From Pseudomonas viridiflava (GTDB taxonomy: Bacteria > Pseudomonadota > Gammaproteobacteria > Pseudomonadales > Pseudomonadaceae), in assembly GCF_900583165.1 (NCBI RefSeq), contig NZ_UTKY01000034.1:310001-374000 (forward strand): 64,000 nucleotides of DNA, written 5' to 3'. This document shows, one piece after another, positions 11,118 to 21,028 of this stretch. Under the pieces are notes generated by a model, which saw nothing but the letters and a program-made list of their open reading frames with translations, was not told where the DNA came from and did no database searches. Every line of letters begins with the position of its first letter. Within the stretch, counting starts at the first letter, position 1. A program made the position numbers and the translations under genes.

Positions 11118-11471
11118 ATGGACACTCCCAACCTTAAAAAAGACGACCACCTGCTGGATGACCTTGAGTCGATCCGTCAGTTGCTGGGTGATGATGATTT
11201 GCAACCGCCGCTGCTCACCGAAACGGTCGAGAGCGAGGTACAGATTCCAATGTTGTTCGATTTGGCGGATGGCAAGCCCGCTGCACCAGAGCCTGCGGCT
11301 GCAGAAAAAAGCCCCGACGCCCTGCTGCTGCACCTGGACAACGAACTGCGCGCCGCTGCGCAATTGATCATGCAAGACGTGATCGATGATTTTGCCCCGC
11401 ATATCGAGACCGAGATCAAGCGGCGGATGGATGCACGGATGGAGCGGTTGCTGAGTCAATACCAGAGCTGA
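11118..11471 (+). CDS. Conserved small acidic protein, downstream of holC
   Basis: A protein of 117 residues with an acidic N-terminal half (DDHLLDDLESIRQLLGDDD), a proline/alanine-rich linker around residues 50-70, and an amphipathic helical C-terminal half (LLHLDNELRAAAQLIMQDVIDDF...). Genes of this type sit between holC and valS in pseudomonads and are usually annotated as conserved hypothetical or DNA polymerase III chi-associated proteins. No catalytic motif is visible. Two adjacent ATGs exist; the second (11118) has better spacing from the upstream GAG and was chosen. Function unknown; co-transcription with holC is likely. Confidence 0.75.
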   Translation: MDTPNLKKDDHLLDDLESIRQLLGDDDLQPPLLTETVESEVQIPMLFDLADGKPAAPEPAAAEKSPDALLLHLDNELRAAAQLIMQDVIDDFAPHIETEIKRRMDARMERLLSQYQS

Positions 11472-11564
11472 TACCGATTATCTAAACTGTCAACTTTGAC
11501 AGTAGAGGGCGGGAGAAGAACCCGGGAAAGTGGCATGGCGTTTAATCTCTTTGGAGCATCCGCC

Positions 11565-12206
11565 ATGTCCACCTACCCCATGCAACCAGGCACCCCCCCA
11601 ATCTTCGGCAACGCTTTTAACGGAAGTAACGGCTCAATCATTGTCAAAGGCTTCGCTGCGCCTAACGCTATGATTTATATCTATCACGCAGGTGGTAGCC
11701 CGTTTTACGGCCAAGGGCTGACCGACTCGTACGGCAATTTCACGGTGATCATAACGACGCCACTTATGAAAGACGCCTACGGCAATACCCCAATTGCCCT
11801 GGCCGAATTCAATCAGGCCGGCCAACAAGCTTCCAGCTGGACAGCGGCCACATTGAACATGGGCACAACCGGTCCAATCACCACTGCGCCTCCTGTCATC
11901 CCACCTGCAGGAGGCCCCAATTCTGCGCCCTCAAGCCCCCCAACCGTCACCAGCGCCATGAATAACGGTGGCGGCCAAGTGCTAATCAATGGCACGGCGA
12001 CGCCCAACTCAACCGTGCTCATTACCGGCCCTTATGGCAGCCCGACTTACGCGACTGTCTCTACCGGCCCCTCCGGTAACTTCTCCGCACTAGTGACAAC
12101 ACCCTTCGCCAGAGAATTTGACGGAACGGTCAAAATTGCCCTGACCGAGCGCAATCTGGCGGGACAACAGACCTCCCCAATGAGTGTCGTTCCAATATCT
12201 ATCTGA
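11565..12206 (+). CDS. Ig-like repeat protein without signal peptide
   Basis: A protein of 213 residues with two copies of an Ig-like beta-sandwich repeat separated by a Pro/Ser/Thr-rich linker (about residues 100-125). The repeats share NAMIYIY/NSTVLIT, a GNF(T/S)xxxTTP block, and AGQQ(A/T)S at their ends. Such repeats occur in adhesins and carbohydrate-binding surface proteins, but no Sec signal, membrane segment or anchor is visible here. The ATG at 11565 has TTGGAG 8 nt upstream. It interrupts the usual holC-valS neighbourhood, so it looks like an insertion. Function not recognised; the repeat structure is directly visible, an extracellular role is not. Confidence 0.75.
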   Translation: MSTYPMQPGTPPIFGNAFNGSNGSIIVKGFAAPNAMIYIYHAGGSPFYGQGLTDSYGNFTVIITTPLMKDAYGNTPIALAEFNQAGQQASSWTAATLNMGTTGPITTAPPVIPPAGGPNSAPSSPPTVTSAMNNGGGQVLINGTATPNSTVLITGPYGSPTYATVSTGPSGNFSALVTTPFAREFDGTVKIALTERNLAGQQTSPMSVVPISI

Positions 12207-12246
12207 AAACTTCCTGGCTATTTGCACTGCGTGGACGGTGCAAATC

Positions 12247-12281
12247 GACAGAGCGACGCCAAGTTTTTGCATCGCTCTGTC
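12247..12281. other. Hairpin between Ig-like gene and valS
   Basis: GACAGAGCGA and TCGCTCTGTC form a perfect 10-bp stem with a 15-nt loop. No T-run follows on the plus strand. It could be a terminator remnant for the Ig-like gene or part of the valS leader. Confidence 0.4.
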
Positions 12282-12362
12282 ACCTCGCTTTACGCGCAAC
12301 GGCTTATCCCCGTTATACTTGCCGGCTTTCCTGAATAAATGCCAACTAGGGTCCCGCCGCGC

Positions 12363-15209
12363 ATGGATAAGACCTACCAGCCGCACGCCATCGAAACTTC
12401 CTGGTACAACACCTGGGAATCCGAGAATTATTTCGCCCCGCAAGGCGCGGGCGATTCCTACACCATCATGATTCCGCCACCTAACGTCACTGGCAGCCTG
12501 CACATGGGCCATGGCTTCAACAATGCGATCATGGATGCGTTGATCCGTTTCCGCCGGATGCAGGGCCGCAACACCCTGTGGCAGCCGGGTACCGACCACG
12601 CCGGTATCGCCACCCAAATGCTGGTGGAACGCCAACTCGAAGCCACCGGCCAGAACCGTCATGACTTGGGCCGCGAGAAATTCCTGGAGAAAATCTGGGA
12701 ATGGAAGGACCAGTCCGGCGGCAATATCAGCCGTCAGATCCGTCGCCTGGGTTCGTCCGTCGACTGGAGCCGCGAGCGCTTCACCATGGACGACGGCCTG
12801 TCGGAGTCGGTGAAGGAAGCCTTCGTGCGCCTGCATGAAGACGGTCTGATCTACCGCGGCAAGCGCCTGGTCAACTGGGACACCAAGTTGCACACGGCGA
12901 TCTCCGACCTCGAAGTGGAAAACCACGACGAAAAAGGCTTCCTGTGGAACCTCAAGTACCCGCTCGCCGACGGCGCCAAGACCGCTGAAGGCAACGACTA
13001 CCTGATCGTCGCCACCACCCGTCCGGAAACCATGCTCGGCGACGCCGCCGTAGCGGTTAACCCGAACGATGAACGCTACCAGGCCCTGATCGGCAAATTT
13101 GTTGAGCTGCCGTTGGTTGGCCGTCGCATCCCGATTATCGCGGACGACTACTGCGACCCTGAATTCGGCACCGGCTGCGTGAAAATCACCCCGGCCCACG
13201 ATTTCAACGACTACGAAGTCGGCAAGCGCCATAACCTGCCGCTGCTGAACATCTTCGATAAAAACGCCGCCGTACTGCCGGCCTGCCAGGTGTTCAACCT
13301 GGACGGCACGCTGAACGAGAGCATCGACGGCAAGATCCCAGCCGAATACGCCGGGCTCGATCGCTTCGAAGCGCGCAAGCAGATCGTTGCCGCCTTCGAC
13401 GCCGCTGGTTTGCTGGTGAGCGTGGACGACCATGGCCTGAAAGTGCCGAAGGGCGACCGCTCCGGCACCATCATCGAGCCGTGGCTGACCGACCAGTGGT
13501 ACGTGTCCACCAAGCCATTGGCAGAACCTGCCATCGCTGCCGTGGAAGACGGCCGCATCCAGTTCGTGCCAAAACAGTACGAAAACATGTACTTCTCGTG
13601 GATGCGCGACATCCAGGATTGGTGCATTAGCCGTCAGCTGTGGTGGGGCCACCGTATTCCGGCGTGGTACGACGAGTCCGGCAAGGTCTACGTAGGCCGC
13701 GACGAAGCCGAAGTGCGTGCCAAGCACAACCTCGGTGCCGACATTGCGCTGCAACAGGACAACGACGTACTCGACACCTGGTTCAGCTCGGGCCTCTGGA
13801 CCTTCTCCACCCTGGGCTGGCCGCAGCAAACCGAGTTCCTGAAGAAATTCCACTCCACCGACGTGCTGGTCACCGGTTTCGACATCATTTTCTTCTGGGT
13901 TGCCCGGATGATCATGTTGACCATGCACTTGGTTAAGAACGAGGACGGCACCCCGCAGGTTCCGTTCAAGACCGTGTATGTGCACGGCCTGGTGCGTGAT
14001 GGCCAGGGTCAGAAGATGTCCAAGTCCAAGGGCAACGTGCTGGACCCACTGGATATCATCGACGGCATCGACCTGGAAACCCTGGTGCAAAAACGCACCT
14101 CGGGCCTGATGCAGCCGAAACTGGCGAAGAAGATCGAGAAGCAGACCCGCGACGAGTTCGCCGACGGCATCGCCAGCTACGGCACCGACGCCCTGCGCTT
14201 CACGTTCTGCTCGCTGGCGTCCACCGGTCGCGACATCAAGTTCGACATGGGCCGCGTCGAAGGCTATCGCAACTTCTGCAACAAGATCTGGAACGCGGCG
14301 CGCTACGTGCTGGACAAGGGCGAAGACTGCGGCCAGAACGGCGAAGCCTACGAGCTGAGCCTGGCGGATCGCTGGATCATCTCGCAGCTGCAACGCACCG
14401 AAGCTGAAGTGACGCGCCAACTCGACCAGTTCCGTTTCGACCTGGCCGCACAGGCCTTGTACGAGTTCATCTGGAACCAGTATTGCGACTGGTACCTGGA
14501 ACTGTCCAAGCCCGTGCTGTGGGACGAAAACGCGCCGATCGAACGCCAGCGCGGCACCCGTCGCACCTTGGTGCGCGTACTGGAAGTGGCACTGCGCCTG
14601 GCGCACCCGTTCATGCCGTTTATCACCGAAGAAATCTGGCAGCGCCTGGCGCCGCTGGCCGGTATCGAAGGCAAGACCATCATGTTGCAACCTTGGCCAG
14701 TGGCCAATGAAGCACGCATCGATGAGGCCGCCGAAAGCGATATCGAATGGCTCAAGACCCTGATGCTCGGCACACGCAACATCCGCGCCGAGATGAACAT
14801 CGGGCCGGGCAAGCCTTTGGCCGTGTTTGTGAAGAACGCCAGTGCCGAAGACCAGCGTCGTCTCACTGAGAACGATGCGTTGCTCAAGAAGCTGGCGAAG
14901 CTGGAGTCGATCACCGTATTGGCTGACGGCGCCGAAGCACCGCTGTCTGCCACCGCACTGGTGGGTGATATGGAAGTGCTGGTGCCGATGGCTGGCCTGA
15001 TCGACAAGGGCGCTGAACTGGCCCGTCTCGATAAAGAGATTGCGCGCCTGCAAGGCGAAGTGCAGCGAGTGGGCGGCAAGCTGTCCAACGCGGCGTTCGT
15101 CGACAAGGCGCCAGCTGAAGTGATCGACAAAGAACGCGCCAAGTTGGCCGAGGCTGAACAGGCCTTGGGCAAGCTGGCGGAGCAACATGCTCGGATTTCC
15201 AGCCTGTAA
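12363..15209 (+). CDS. valS: Valyl-tRNA synthetase
   Basis: ValS charges tRNA-Val in the cytosol and edits misactivated threonine. The 948-residue protein starts [18 protein letters not shown] and carries the class I HIGH-type motif in [15 protein letters not shown] (about residue 45), the editing domain in the middle, the KMSKS loop in [13 protein letters not shown] (about residue 555), the anticodon-binding helical domain and the C-terminal coiled coil ([21 protein letters not shown]). The frame extends eight codons upstream, but MDKTYQPH at 12363 is the family start. Confidence 0.98.
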   Translation: MDKTYQPHAIETSWYNTWESENYFAPQGAGDSYTIMIPPPNVTGSLHMGHGFNNAIMDALIRFRRMQGRNTLWQPGTDHAGIATQMLVERQLEATGQNRHDLGREKFLEKIWEWKDQSGGNISRQIRRLGSSVDWSRERFTMDDGLSESVKEAFVRLHEDGLIYRGKRLVNWDTKLHTAISDLEVENHDEKGFLWNLKYPLADGAKTAEGNDYLIVATTRPETMLGDAAVAVNPNDERYQALIGKFVELPLVGRRIPIIADDYCDPEFGTGCVKITPAHDFNDYEVGKRHNLPLLNIFDKNAAVLPACQVFNLDGTLNESIDGKIPAEYAGLDRFEARKQIVAAFDAAGLLVSVDDHGLKVPKGDRSGTIIEPWLTDQWYVSTKPLAEPAIAAVEDGRIQFVPKQYENMYFSWMRDIQDWCISRQLWWGHRIPAWYDESGKVYVGRDEAEVRAKHNLGADIALQQDNDVLDTWFSSGLWTFSTLGWPQQTEFLKKFHSTDVLVTGFDIIFFWVARMIMLTMHLVKNEDGTPQVPFKTVYVHGLVRDGQGQKMSKSKGNVLDPLDIIDGIDLETLVQKRTSGLMQPKLAKKIEKQTRDEFADGIASYGTDALRFTFCSLASTGRDIKFDMGRVEGYRNFCNKIWNAARYVLDKGEDCGQNGEAYELSLADRWIISQLQRTEAEVTRQLDQFRFDLAAQALYEFIWNQYCDWYLELSKPVLWDENAPIERQRGTRRTLVRVLEVALRLAHPFMPFITEEIWQRLAPLAGIEGKTIMLQPWPVANEARIDEAAESDIEWLKTLMLGTRNIRAEMNIGPGKPLAVFVKNASAEDQRRLTENDALLKKLAKLESITVLADGAEAPLSATALVGDMEVLVPMAGLIDKGAELARLDKEIARLQGEVQRVGGKLSNAAFVDKAPAEVIDKERAKLAEAEQALGKLAEQHARISSL

Positions 15210-15224
15210 CCTGGAACCTGTGTG

Positions 15225-15254
15225 AAAAAAGAGACCTTCGGGTCTCTTTTTTTT
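15225..15254 (+). terminator. Rho-independent terminator after valS
   Basis: AGAGACC and GGTCTCT form a stem closed by a TTCG tetraloop, flanked by an A-run and an 8-base T-run starting 16 nt after the valS stop codon. Confidence 0.92.
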
Positions 15255-15291
15255 GCCCGAAATCTCCCGGTACCAGACTGGCAATACAGTC

Positions 15292-15383
15292 AATGTGGGA
15301 GGGGGCTTGCTCCCGATAGCAGTGTGTCAGCAACCTACAAATTGGCTGATACACCGCTATCGGGGGCAAGCCCCCTCCCACAG
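15292..15383. repeat. REPIN, GGGGGCTTGCCCCC class
   Basis: Inverted REP pair in the valS-rlmF gap. The left unit has CTTGCTCCCGAT where the right has ATCGGGGGCAAG, so one arm carries a point change relative to a perfect palindrome. Confidence 0.9.
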
Positions 15384-15447
15384 TTGACCGAGTTGCCTCC
15401 AAGATGTGTGACAATACCCGCCACATTGAGCCAACCCCAGAATCATC

Positions 15448-16467
15448 ATGACCACCCCGAGCACGCCCAAGCCTCCACGCAAGAAGCCTAAAACCGCCGC
15501 CACGGCCAAGCCCGTAGCGCCGCGCAAAGAGGCCACCCTGCACCCGCGCAACCGCCACACAGGCCGTTACGACTTTCCTGCGCTGATCAAGACTACGCCG
15601 GAACTGGCGAAATTCGTGATCCTCAACCCGTACGGGAAAGAGAGCATCGACTTCGCCAGCCCGGATGCGGTGCGGGTGTTCAACCGGGCGCTGCTCAAGT
15701 CGTTCTATGGCATCCAGCACTGGGACATCCCGGCGGATTACCTGTGCCCACCGGTACCCGGGCGAGCGGACTACGTGCACTTCCTCGCCGACCTGCTGGC
15801 CAGCGTCAACGACGGCAAGATCCCGCGGGGCTCCATCGTCAAGGTGCTGGATATCGGCATGGGCGCCAACTGCGTCTACCCGCTGATCGGCTATATGGAG
15901 TATCGCTGGAATTTCCTCGGCTCCGAAGTCGACCCGATCGCCGTGGCTGCGGCCAAGGCCATCGTGCAGTCCAACGACCTGAGCAAGGTTATTCAGTTGC
16001 GCCAGCAAACCAACCCCAAGCAGATCCTGCTGGGCCTGCTGGAGCCGGGCGAGCGTTTTGACCTGACCATGTGCAACCCGCCGTTCCATGCGTCCATGGA
16101 TGAAGCCACCAAGGGCAGCGAGCGTAAATGGCGTGCCTTGGGCAAGGCTGATCCGAAACGCAAATTGCCGGTACTGAACTTCGGTGGTCAGTCTGCCGAG
16201 CTGTGGTGTGAAGGCGGTGAGGCGCGTTTTGTCACGCAGTTGATCGCCGAGAGCGCGCACTTTGCCCACAAGGTGTTGTGGTTCAGCACCCTGGTGTCAA
16301 AAGCGTCGAACCTGCCTGCAATCGAGACGGCCCTGAGAAAGGCTGGCGTGTTGGAAAGCCAGGTGGTGGAAATGTCCCAGGGGCAGAAACAGAGCCGCTT
16401 CGTGGCCTGGACCTTCCAGACCAAGAACGAACAGCAGATCTGGCGCCAGCGCTGGGTACGCGACTAA
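15448..16467 (+). CDS. rlmF: 23S rRNA m6A1618 methyltransferase RlmF
   Basis: RlmF methylates N6 of A1618 in 23S rRNA using S-adenosylmethionine. The 339-residue protein has a basic, proline-rich N-terminal tail ([14 protein letters not shown]), the family start [13 protein letters not shown], the SAM-binding strand [16 protein letters not shown] and the adenine-N6 catalytic motif NPPF near residue 210. It stands alone between REPINs and upstream of the convergent HU gene. Confidence 0.95.
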   Translation: MTTPSTPKPPRKKPKTAATAKPVAPRKEATLHPRNRHTGRYDFPALIKTTPELAKFVILNPYGKESIDFASPDAVRVFNRALLKSFYGIQHWDIPADYLCPPVPGRADYVHFLADLLASVNDGKIPRGSIVKVLDIGMGANCVYPLIGYMEYRWNFLGSEVDPIAVAAAKAIVQSNDLSKVIQLRQQTNPKQILLGLLEPGERFDLTMCNPPFHASMDEATKGSERKWRALGKADPKRKLPVLNFGGQSAELWCEGGEARFVTQLIAESAHFAHKVLWFSTLVSKASNLPAIETALRKAGVLESQVVEMSQGQKQSRFVAWTFQTKNEQQIWRQRWVRD

Positions 16468-16482
16468 TACGGGCCCGCTTCA

Positions 16483-16584
16483 CTGTAGGAGTGAGCTTGC
16501 TCGCGAAAAACGCAAGGACACCGCGGAAAACCAGGCAGCCCACGTAATCGTTGACGATTTTCGCGGGCAAGCCCGCTCCTACAA
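16483..16584. repeat. REPIN, TAGGAGTGAGCTTGCTCGCG class
   Basis: Second copy of the class seen at 10555: CTGTAGGAGTGAGCTTGCTC at the left and GCGGGCAAGCCCGCTCCTAC at the right. Both copies have CGTTGACGAT in the spacer. The arms differ at several positions, so the hairpin is imperfect. Confidence 0.88.
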
Positions 16585-16596
16585 ATCGCAGGCAAC

Positions 16597-16638
16597 AAAA
16601 AACCGTGCCCGGATCGCTCCGGAGCACGGTTTTTTTTG
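16597..16638. terminator. Terminator downstream of the HU gene
   Basis: AAAAAACCGTGCTCCGGA-type stem with its complement CCGTGCCCGGA and flanking A and T runs on both strands. It lies 8 bp beyond the HU stop codon on the minus strand and can also stop rlmF readthrough. Confidence 0.85.
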
Positions 16639-16645
16639 CTGCGTC

Positions 16646-16927
16646 TTACTTGTTAACAGCGTCGGTCAGGCCTTTGGCCACAACCAGCTTGATAACTTTC
16701 TTGGCAGCGATTTCGATGGCAGCGCCAGTCGAAGGGTTACGGCCAGTACGGGCAGGACGCTCGGTCACTTTCAGTTTGCCAACGCCTGGCAGAGTGATTT
16801 CGCCGCCGTTTTCCAGCTGATCAGCAACAACTTGGCTCAGTTGGTCCAGCAGAGCGCGCACGGTAGTTTTCGGTGCGTCTACTGCTTCAGCCAGGTCAGC
16901 GATCAGTTGGTCTTTAGTAATAGCCAT
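16646..16927 (-). CDS. hupN: HU-family nucleoid protein (HupN-like)
   Basis: A 93-residue HU/IHF-fold protein that bends and compacts DNA as a dimer. Seen directly: the N-terminal helices (MAITKDQLIADLAEAVDAPK), the central GEITLPGVGKL strand turn, and the DNA-contacting arm around RPARTGRNPSTG, which holds the conserved Arg-Asn-Pro. Pseudomonads encode several HU paralogues; from memory the one next to yejK is HupN of P. putida, and the three-residue longer C terminus (TDAVNK) suits that. The symbol is thus less certain than the family. Confidence 0.9.
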   Translation of the reverse strand: MAITKDQLIADLAEAVDAPKTTVRALLDQLSQVVADQLENGGEITLPGVGKLKVTERPARTGRNPSTGAAIEIAAKKVIKLVVAKGLTDAVNK

Positions 16928-17323
16928 TGTGGTGTTCCTTCCCTATCAAATTCATATGGATTGCAGAGTGCAGTGTCAGCCATCGAGCCCGACCGTCTAG
17001 GCCTGGCACCCCCGACCATAACCACGAAGTTCGGGGTTATAGATACTTGAAACGGGGATTGGTTCGACCTGACAGATGCTGAATGCACGCTTAACGCCGA
17101 GACTTGGCGTAAGACGGGGCAAAACTAGCACAGAGACGGGGAAATATCCGCCTCTACCTACCCATTTGGTCAGCTTTATCGCTCTAAACCGTGAAAAAAA
17201 GGCATATGGCCTGTCGGAGAGCGTCCAAAATGCCCTTCGACAGGTGTCTTGGCCAATGGGTGCGGTACACTGGGCGACTTTTCGGGGAGGCCAACCGCTC
17301 CCCTTCAACCAGCCGAGAAGCCC
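16928..17323. other. Intergenic region between divergent HU and yejK genes
   Basis: This 396-bp stretch holds the divergent promoters of the HU gene and yejK. A small inverted repeat (CGCC...GGCG, about 17095-17109) is visible. No convincing coding sequence, RNA gene or recognisable operator was found; open frames here lack ribosome-binding sites and family similarity. Confidence 0.5.
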
Positions 17324-18328
17324 ATGCCGATCCGTCATTGCATCGTCCACCTGATCGACAAAAAACCCGACGGCACGCCCGCAGTTCTTCACGCCCGCGA
17401 TTCAGAGCTGTCCGAATCCGCTGCCATCGAGAACATGCTTGCCGACCTCAACGAGAGCTATAACGCCAAACAAGGCAAGGCCTGGGGTTTCTTCCATGCC
17501 GAGTCCGGCGCGCACCCGTTCAGCGGCTGGTTGAAGGAGTATTTCGACGGTGGCCAGGATTTCACCACCTTCAGCCGCACGGCCGTGGAACACCTGCAAA
17601 AGCTGATGGAAGAGTCCAACCTCTCCACCGGCGGCCACGTGTTGTTTGCCCATTACCAACAAGGCATGACCGACTACCTGGCCATCGCCCTGCTGCACCA
17701 CAGCGAAGGCGTGGCGGTGACCGACGAGCTCGACGTGACCCCGTCGCGCCACTTGGACCTGGGCCAGTTGCACCTGGCGGCGCGCATCAACGTGTCCGAG
17801 TGGCAGAACAACAAGCAGTCCAAGCAGTACATCTCGTTTATCAAGGGCAAGAACGGCAAGAAGGTCTCGGAGTACTTCCGTGACTTCATCGGCTGCCAGG
17901 AAGGCGTCGACGGCCCGGGCGAGACCCGCACCCTGCTCAAGGCCTTCAGCGACTTCGTTGAAAGCGAGGACCTGCCGGACGAATCCGCCCGCGAAAAAAC
18001 CAAGACCCTGGTGGACTACGCCAGCAGCCAGGCCAAGCTCGGTGAGCCCATGGGCCTGGAAGAATTGTCGGGCTTGATCGATGAAGATCGGCCCAAGGCG
18101 TTCTACGACCATATCCGCAACAAGGACTATGGCCTGTCGCCAGAGATCCCGGCGGATAAGCGCACACTCAACCAGTTCCGCCGTTTCACTGGCCGCGCCG
18201 AGGGCTTGTCCATCAGCTTTGAAGCGCACTTGCTGGGCGACAAGATCGAGTATGACGAAGCGGCCGGCACCTTGATCATCAAGGGTTTGCCAACCCAACT
18301 GACTGACCAGCTCAAGCGCCGTAACTGA
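17324..18328 (+). CDS. yejK: Nucleoid-associated protein YejK (NdpA)
   Basis: YejK/NdpA is a conserved nucleoid-associated protein of unsettled function. The 334-residue protein starts [21 protein letters not shown] at 17324, the family start; the frame continues 25 codons upstream without similarity. Characteristic segments are [20 protein letters not shown] near residue 105 and [20 protein letters not shown] near residue 185. Its TGA stop overlaps the ATG of the following glutaredoxin gene by one base (TGATG), implying coupling. Confidence 0.95.
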   Translation: MPIRHCIVHLIDKKPDGTPAVLHARDSELSESAAIENMLADLNESYNAKQGKAWGFFHAESGAHPFSGWLKEYFDGGQDFTTFSRTAVEHLQKLMEESNLSTGGHVLFAHYQQGMTDYLAIALLHHSEGVAVTDELDVTPSRHLDLGQLHLAARINVSEWQNNKQSKQYISFIKGKNGKKVSEYFRDFIGCQEGVDGPGETRTLLKAFSDFVESEDLPDESAREKTKTLVDYASSQAKLGEPMGLEELSGLIDEDRPKAFYDHIRNKDYGLSPEIPADKRTLNQFRRFTGRAEGLSISFEAHLLGDKIEYDEAAGTLIIKGLPTQLTDQLKRRN

Positions 18329-18678
18329 TGCTGGGCGGGGTTTTAAAGAAAGTCCTGCTGGTGTTGCTGGTCGTGGTGGTGATCCAGAACTGGGGCAAGA
18401 TTGAGCGGTTGTTCAACCCGTCTCAGGTGGTTTCGGAGCAGACACGAGTCAACGCGCGCGTGGTGCTCTACTCCACCGAGTGGTGTGGGTACTGCAAGCA
18501 GATTCGCCGCTTTCTGGACCAGAAGGGCATTCCCTATCAGGCATTTGATATCGAGAAGGATGCCCAGGCGCGCAAGGCGTATGAGGCGTTGGGCGGCGGC
18601 GGGATTCCGTTTGTCGACGTAAACGGCACGCTGATTCGTGATTACAGCCCTGAAAAAATCATGGCCGCGTTGAAGTAA
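18328..18678 (+). CDS. Membrane-anchored glutaredoxin-family protein
   Basis: A 116-residue protein with an N-terminal membrane anchor (residues 5-22, VLKKVLLVLLVVVVIQNW) and a glutaredoxin-like thioredoxin fold: the VVLYSTEWCGYCKQIRRFL strand and helix with a CGYC active site at about residues 53-56, then GGGGIPFVDVNG containing the cis-proline. It probably reduces or oxidises cysteines at the membrane; orientation of the domain (cytosolic or periplasmic) cannot be decided from sequence. Translationally coupled to yejK. A short hairpin (AGCCCG...CGGGCT) follows the stop at 18680-18700. Confidence 0.85.
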   Translation: MLGGVLKKVLLVLLVVVVIQNWGKIERLFNPSQVVSEQTRVNARVVLYSTEWCGYCKQIRRFLDQKGIPYQAFDIEKDAQARKAYEALGGGGIPFVDVNGTLIRDYSPEKIMAALK

Positions 18679-18710
18679 TCAGCCCGTCAACGTGCGGGCT
18701 ACCCCGAGGC

Positions 18711-19037
18711 TCAGAGCGTGGCGAACGCCGCAACCGGGCTGGCCAGCAGCCCGACACCCGCCAACATCAAGGCGAGCCTTGGCCGATACGGCAGCAACAG
18801 CACCAGCAGCAATGCACTGAGCATCAGCACGGCGCACCACTCCACCAGGCCTTGGCCCCAGCCTGCGAGGGTGACTGTCGGCCAGATCGCAAGGGCCAGC
18901 AAAAGCCATCCCATCACACGCAGCACCCAACGCCGACGTGCCGACGGTTTGCTGTGCAGCAATTCACCATGATGGCGGTCAGTCGACAGGCACAACGCCG
19001 TGAACCCTGCGTAGCACATCAAGAGCGCGAGCAACAT
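18711..19037 (-). CDS. DUF3325 membrane protein
   Basis: A 108-residue hydrophobic protein with three to four predicted membrane segments and the DUF3325 hallmark CLSTDRHHGEL near residue 20. It is the last gene of the DUF3649-PepSY-DUF3325 operon, with the PepSY gene ending one base before it starts. This trio is commonly adjacent to siderophore or iron-citrate receptor genes and is thought to assist iron release or reduction at the inner membrane. Biochemical role not established. Confidence 0.85.
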   Translation of the reverse strand: MLLALLMCYAGFTALCLSTDRHHGELLHSKPSARRRWVLRVMGWLLLALAIWPTVTLAGWGQGLVEWCAVLMLSALLLVLLLPYRPRLALMLAGVGLLASPVAAFATL

Positions 19038-20612
19038 TCAGTTCACTTCCTGCTTGAGGGTCAAGGGGCGTGCGCGCTCGGCCTTGGGTTGCGCTGCCGT
19101 TCTACGCTGCATCTTCCAGGCCGCCCACCCTAGAAACATGCCACTGGCCAGGCACGTCAGGTCGAAGCCGGCCATGGCCCAATCGCCCGTCGCCAGTGAA
19201 ACGCCCAGATGATGTGAGGTGGTCAATGCATTGAGCACAGGGATCGCCACAAACAGCAGCGCGCCGCAGCTCAGTTGTTCGACCCAACCCTGGCGACCGC
19301 GACGCACAATGGCGTGCAACAGGCTCAGGCCCCAGGTGATAAAGAAGGTCTGTACCTCCCAATCAGAACGTTCGGCAACACTCACCGGCAGTAAGCGATT
19401 GGCCCAGAAGAACGCGGCGATGGCGATCATCAACCCAGACATGCTGGCGATGTTCAGTACCTCCACCAGGCGCAATTCAAATGGCATCACGCCGGTCTTG
19501 GCGTGCTTGAGCTGACGTTTGCCCAGCCAGATCACCAGGCCGGTGCCGATCATCGCCGTGCCCGCCAGGCCGCAGATAAAATACAGCCAGCGCAACACCG
19601 GGCCGGCGAAGTGGCCCATGTGCAGGCCATAGAAACTGCCGCCAATCACTGCCGGCAGCGACTGTTCACCGCTGGTGCGCAATAACTCACCGGTGTTGCC
19701 GTTGAACGACGCGACGCTGTCGAAGGCATGCACCACGCTGTCGGAGCCGGCGCGGAACACATTGACCGACGCGTTCACATCACTGGGGTTATTCACCCCC
19801 AGCCGATCCACATGGCCGCCCCCCCACTGCGCCCGAGCCTGCTCGTACATCCCTAGCAACGGCATCAACTTGCCAGGTTGCCCCAGCGCCGGCGCGTTGT
19901 TAGTGGCCGGGAACACGTCGTTGAAAAAGGCGCGGGTATCGTTGCCGTAGGAAGCCAGTATCGGCGCCGGCATCACCATGCTCATGAAAATCACCAGGCT
20001 GCTGTAGGTGATCATCAAATGGAACGGCAGCACCAGCACACCCACCGCGTTATGCCCGTCGAGCCAGGAGCGCTGGCCTTTGCGAGGGCGGAAAGTGAAG
20101 AAGTCCTTGAAGATTTTCTTGTGGGTGATGATCCCGGTGATTAATGCGACAAACATCACCATCGCGGCAAGGGTCGACAGCCAGCGGCCCCAGGGGTGGG
20201 GCATTTGCAGCTGGAAGTGAAAGCGATAGAAGAAGTCGCCGCCCATGCTTTCGCGGGCCTGCACGTCTTGACCGGTCACCGGGTCGAGGGTTTTGCGGAT
20301 GAAATTACCGCGTTTGCCAGGGTCGAGCTTGTCTTGCCACATCACCGTCAGGGCGGGGTCACGACTGCTGGGCAGGTTGATAAACCAACGCGCAGCGCTC
20401 GGCGCTGCTTGCTGCAAATAGGTCTGCGCAACGTTAAGGCTGCGGGCGTCGTCCAGAGGATACGCCTGCATTTCAGGCTGCATCCAATGGCTGATCTCAT
20501 CCTTGAAGTACGACAAGGTGCCCGTCAGGAAAATCGCAAACAGCAGCCAGCCAAAGATCAGCCCGGCCCAGGTGTGCAACCAGGCCATGGCCTGGCGAAA
20601 GCCCTCTTTCAT
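19038..20612 (-). CDS. PepSY-associated TM domain protein (iron uptake)
   Basis: A 524-residue inner membrane protein of the PepSY-TM family. The start is MKEGFRQAMAWLHTWAGLIFGWLLF at 20612; its ATG overlaps the stop of the DUF3649 gene (ATGA). Visible features are the first membrane segment with the W-LHTWAG motif, a large periplasmic loop, the FxxHMPHPWGRW region around residue 140 and further segments with HNAVGVLVLPFHLMITYS. Histidines in the membrane segments could bind haem, as proposed for the family, which is linked to ferri-siderophore reduction (FoxB/PiuB/FpvG type). Placement beside fecIRA supports a part in ferric citrate use. Confidence 0.88.
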   Translation of the reverse strand: MKEGFRQAMAWLHTWAGLIFGWLLFAIFLTGTLSYFKDEISHWMQPEMQAYPLDDARSLNVAQTYLQQAAPSAARWFINLPSSRDPALTVMWQDKLDPGKRGNFIRKTLDPVTGQDVQARESMGGDFFYRFHFQLQMPHPWGRWLSTLAAMVMFVALITGIITHKKIFKDFFTFRPRKGQRSWLDGHNAVGVLVLPFHLMITYSSLVIFMSMVMPAPILASYGNDTRAFFNDVFPATNNAPALGQPGKLMPLLGMYEQARAQWGGGHVDRLGVNNPSDVNASVNVFRAGSDSVVHAFDSVASFNGNTGELLRTSGEQSLPAVIGGSFYGLHMGHFAGPVLRWLYFICGLAGTAMIGTGLVIWLGKRQLKHAKTGVMPFELRLVEVLNIASMSGLMIAIAAFFWANRLLPVSVAERSDWEVQTFFITWGLSLLHAIVRRGRQGWVEQLSCGALLFVAIPVLNALTTSHHLGVSLATGDWAMAGFDLTCLASGMFLGWAAWKMQRRTAAQPKAERARPLTLKQEVN

Positions 20613-20911
20613 GTGCGCACCATCCACAATCCAACGCCCGCCAAGGTGGCAAACGCAGCGCTGGGCAGCATCACGCCAAACCAGGCCCGCCATGCCGTGC
20701 GGCAGGCAAAACACCAGAGCACCGCAAGCAGGTAAAACACAAACGAGCTCATCATCCCGGTGATAACCGCATCGGCGCGGGAAGTGGGCATCCACAACGC
20801 CAGGCAGATGGCGGCAAGGGAGGCCATCAGGTAACCACCGACCACGGCCGCGAGTACGCGCGATGTGACCGCCAGACGATAACGTGCGGGAAGTGAGCTT
20901 TTGCTTTTCAT
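20609..20911 (-). CDS. DUF3649 membrane protein
   Basis: A 100-residue protein with a basic N terminus (MKSKSSLPARYRLAV) and two to three membrane segments, matching DUF3649. First gene of the three-gene membrane operon that diverges from fecI; it overlaps the PepSY gene by 4 nt. Fur-box-like sequence lies about 30 bp upstream of its start, so iron repression is likely. Specific function unknown. Confidence 0.85.
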   Translation of the reverse strand: MKSKSSLPARYRLAVTSRVLAAVVGGYLMASLAAICLALWMPTSRADAVITGMMSSFVFYLLAVLWCFACRTAWRAWFGVMLPSAAFATLAGVGLWMVRT

Positions 20912-20939
20912 GCGGGAGGCGCCAGGTTCATCAGCCAGC

Positions 20940-20965
20940 GATATTAATGATAAATATTCTCATAA
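20940..20965. promoter_or_regulatory. Fur-box-like site, DUF3649 side
   Basis: TTAATGATAAATATTCTCA and flanks resemble three or more NATWAT-type hexamers of the Fur consensus. It sits in the AT-rich divergent region between the DUF3649 operon and fecI. The match was judged by eye only. Confidence 0.5.
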
Positions 20966-21028
20966 GCAAAACAGAACAGATGAAACACTCCCGTCGACGC
21001 ATTGCCGAACCCCATCCAGCCGCCTACA

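Noticed and set aside
12090..15293. 1067-codon minus-strand open frame opposite valS
   Set aside because: Very long but lies wholly antisense to a certain valS gene; length reflects codon bias of valS, and the translation has no recognisable domain.
16928..17323. Possible tRNA or small RNA between the HU and yejK genes
   Set aside because: No cloverleaf, no T-loop consensus and no terminator after a candidate; the region is adequately explained by two promoters.
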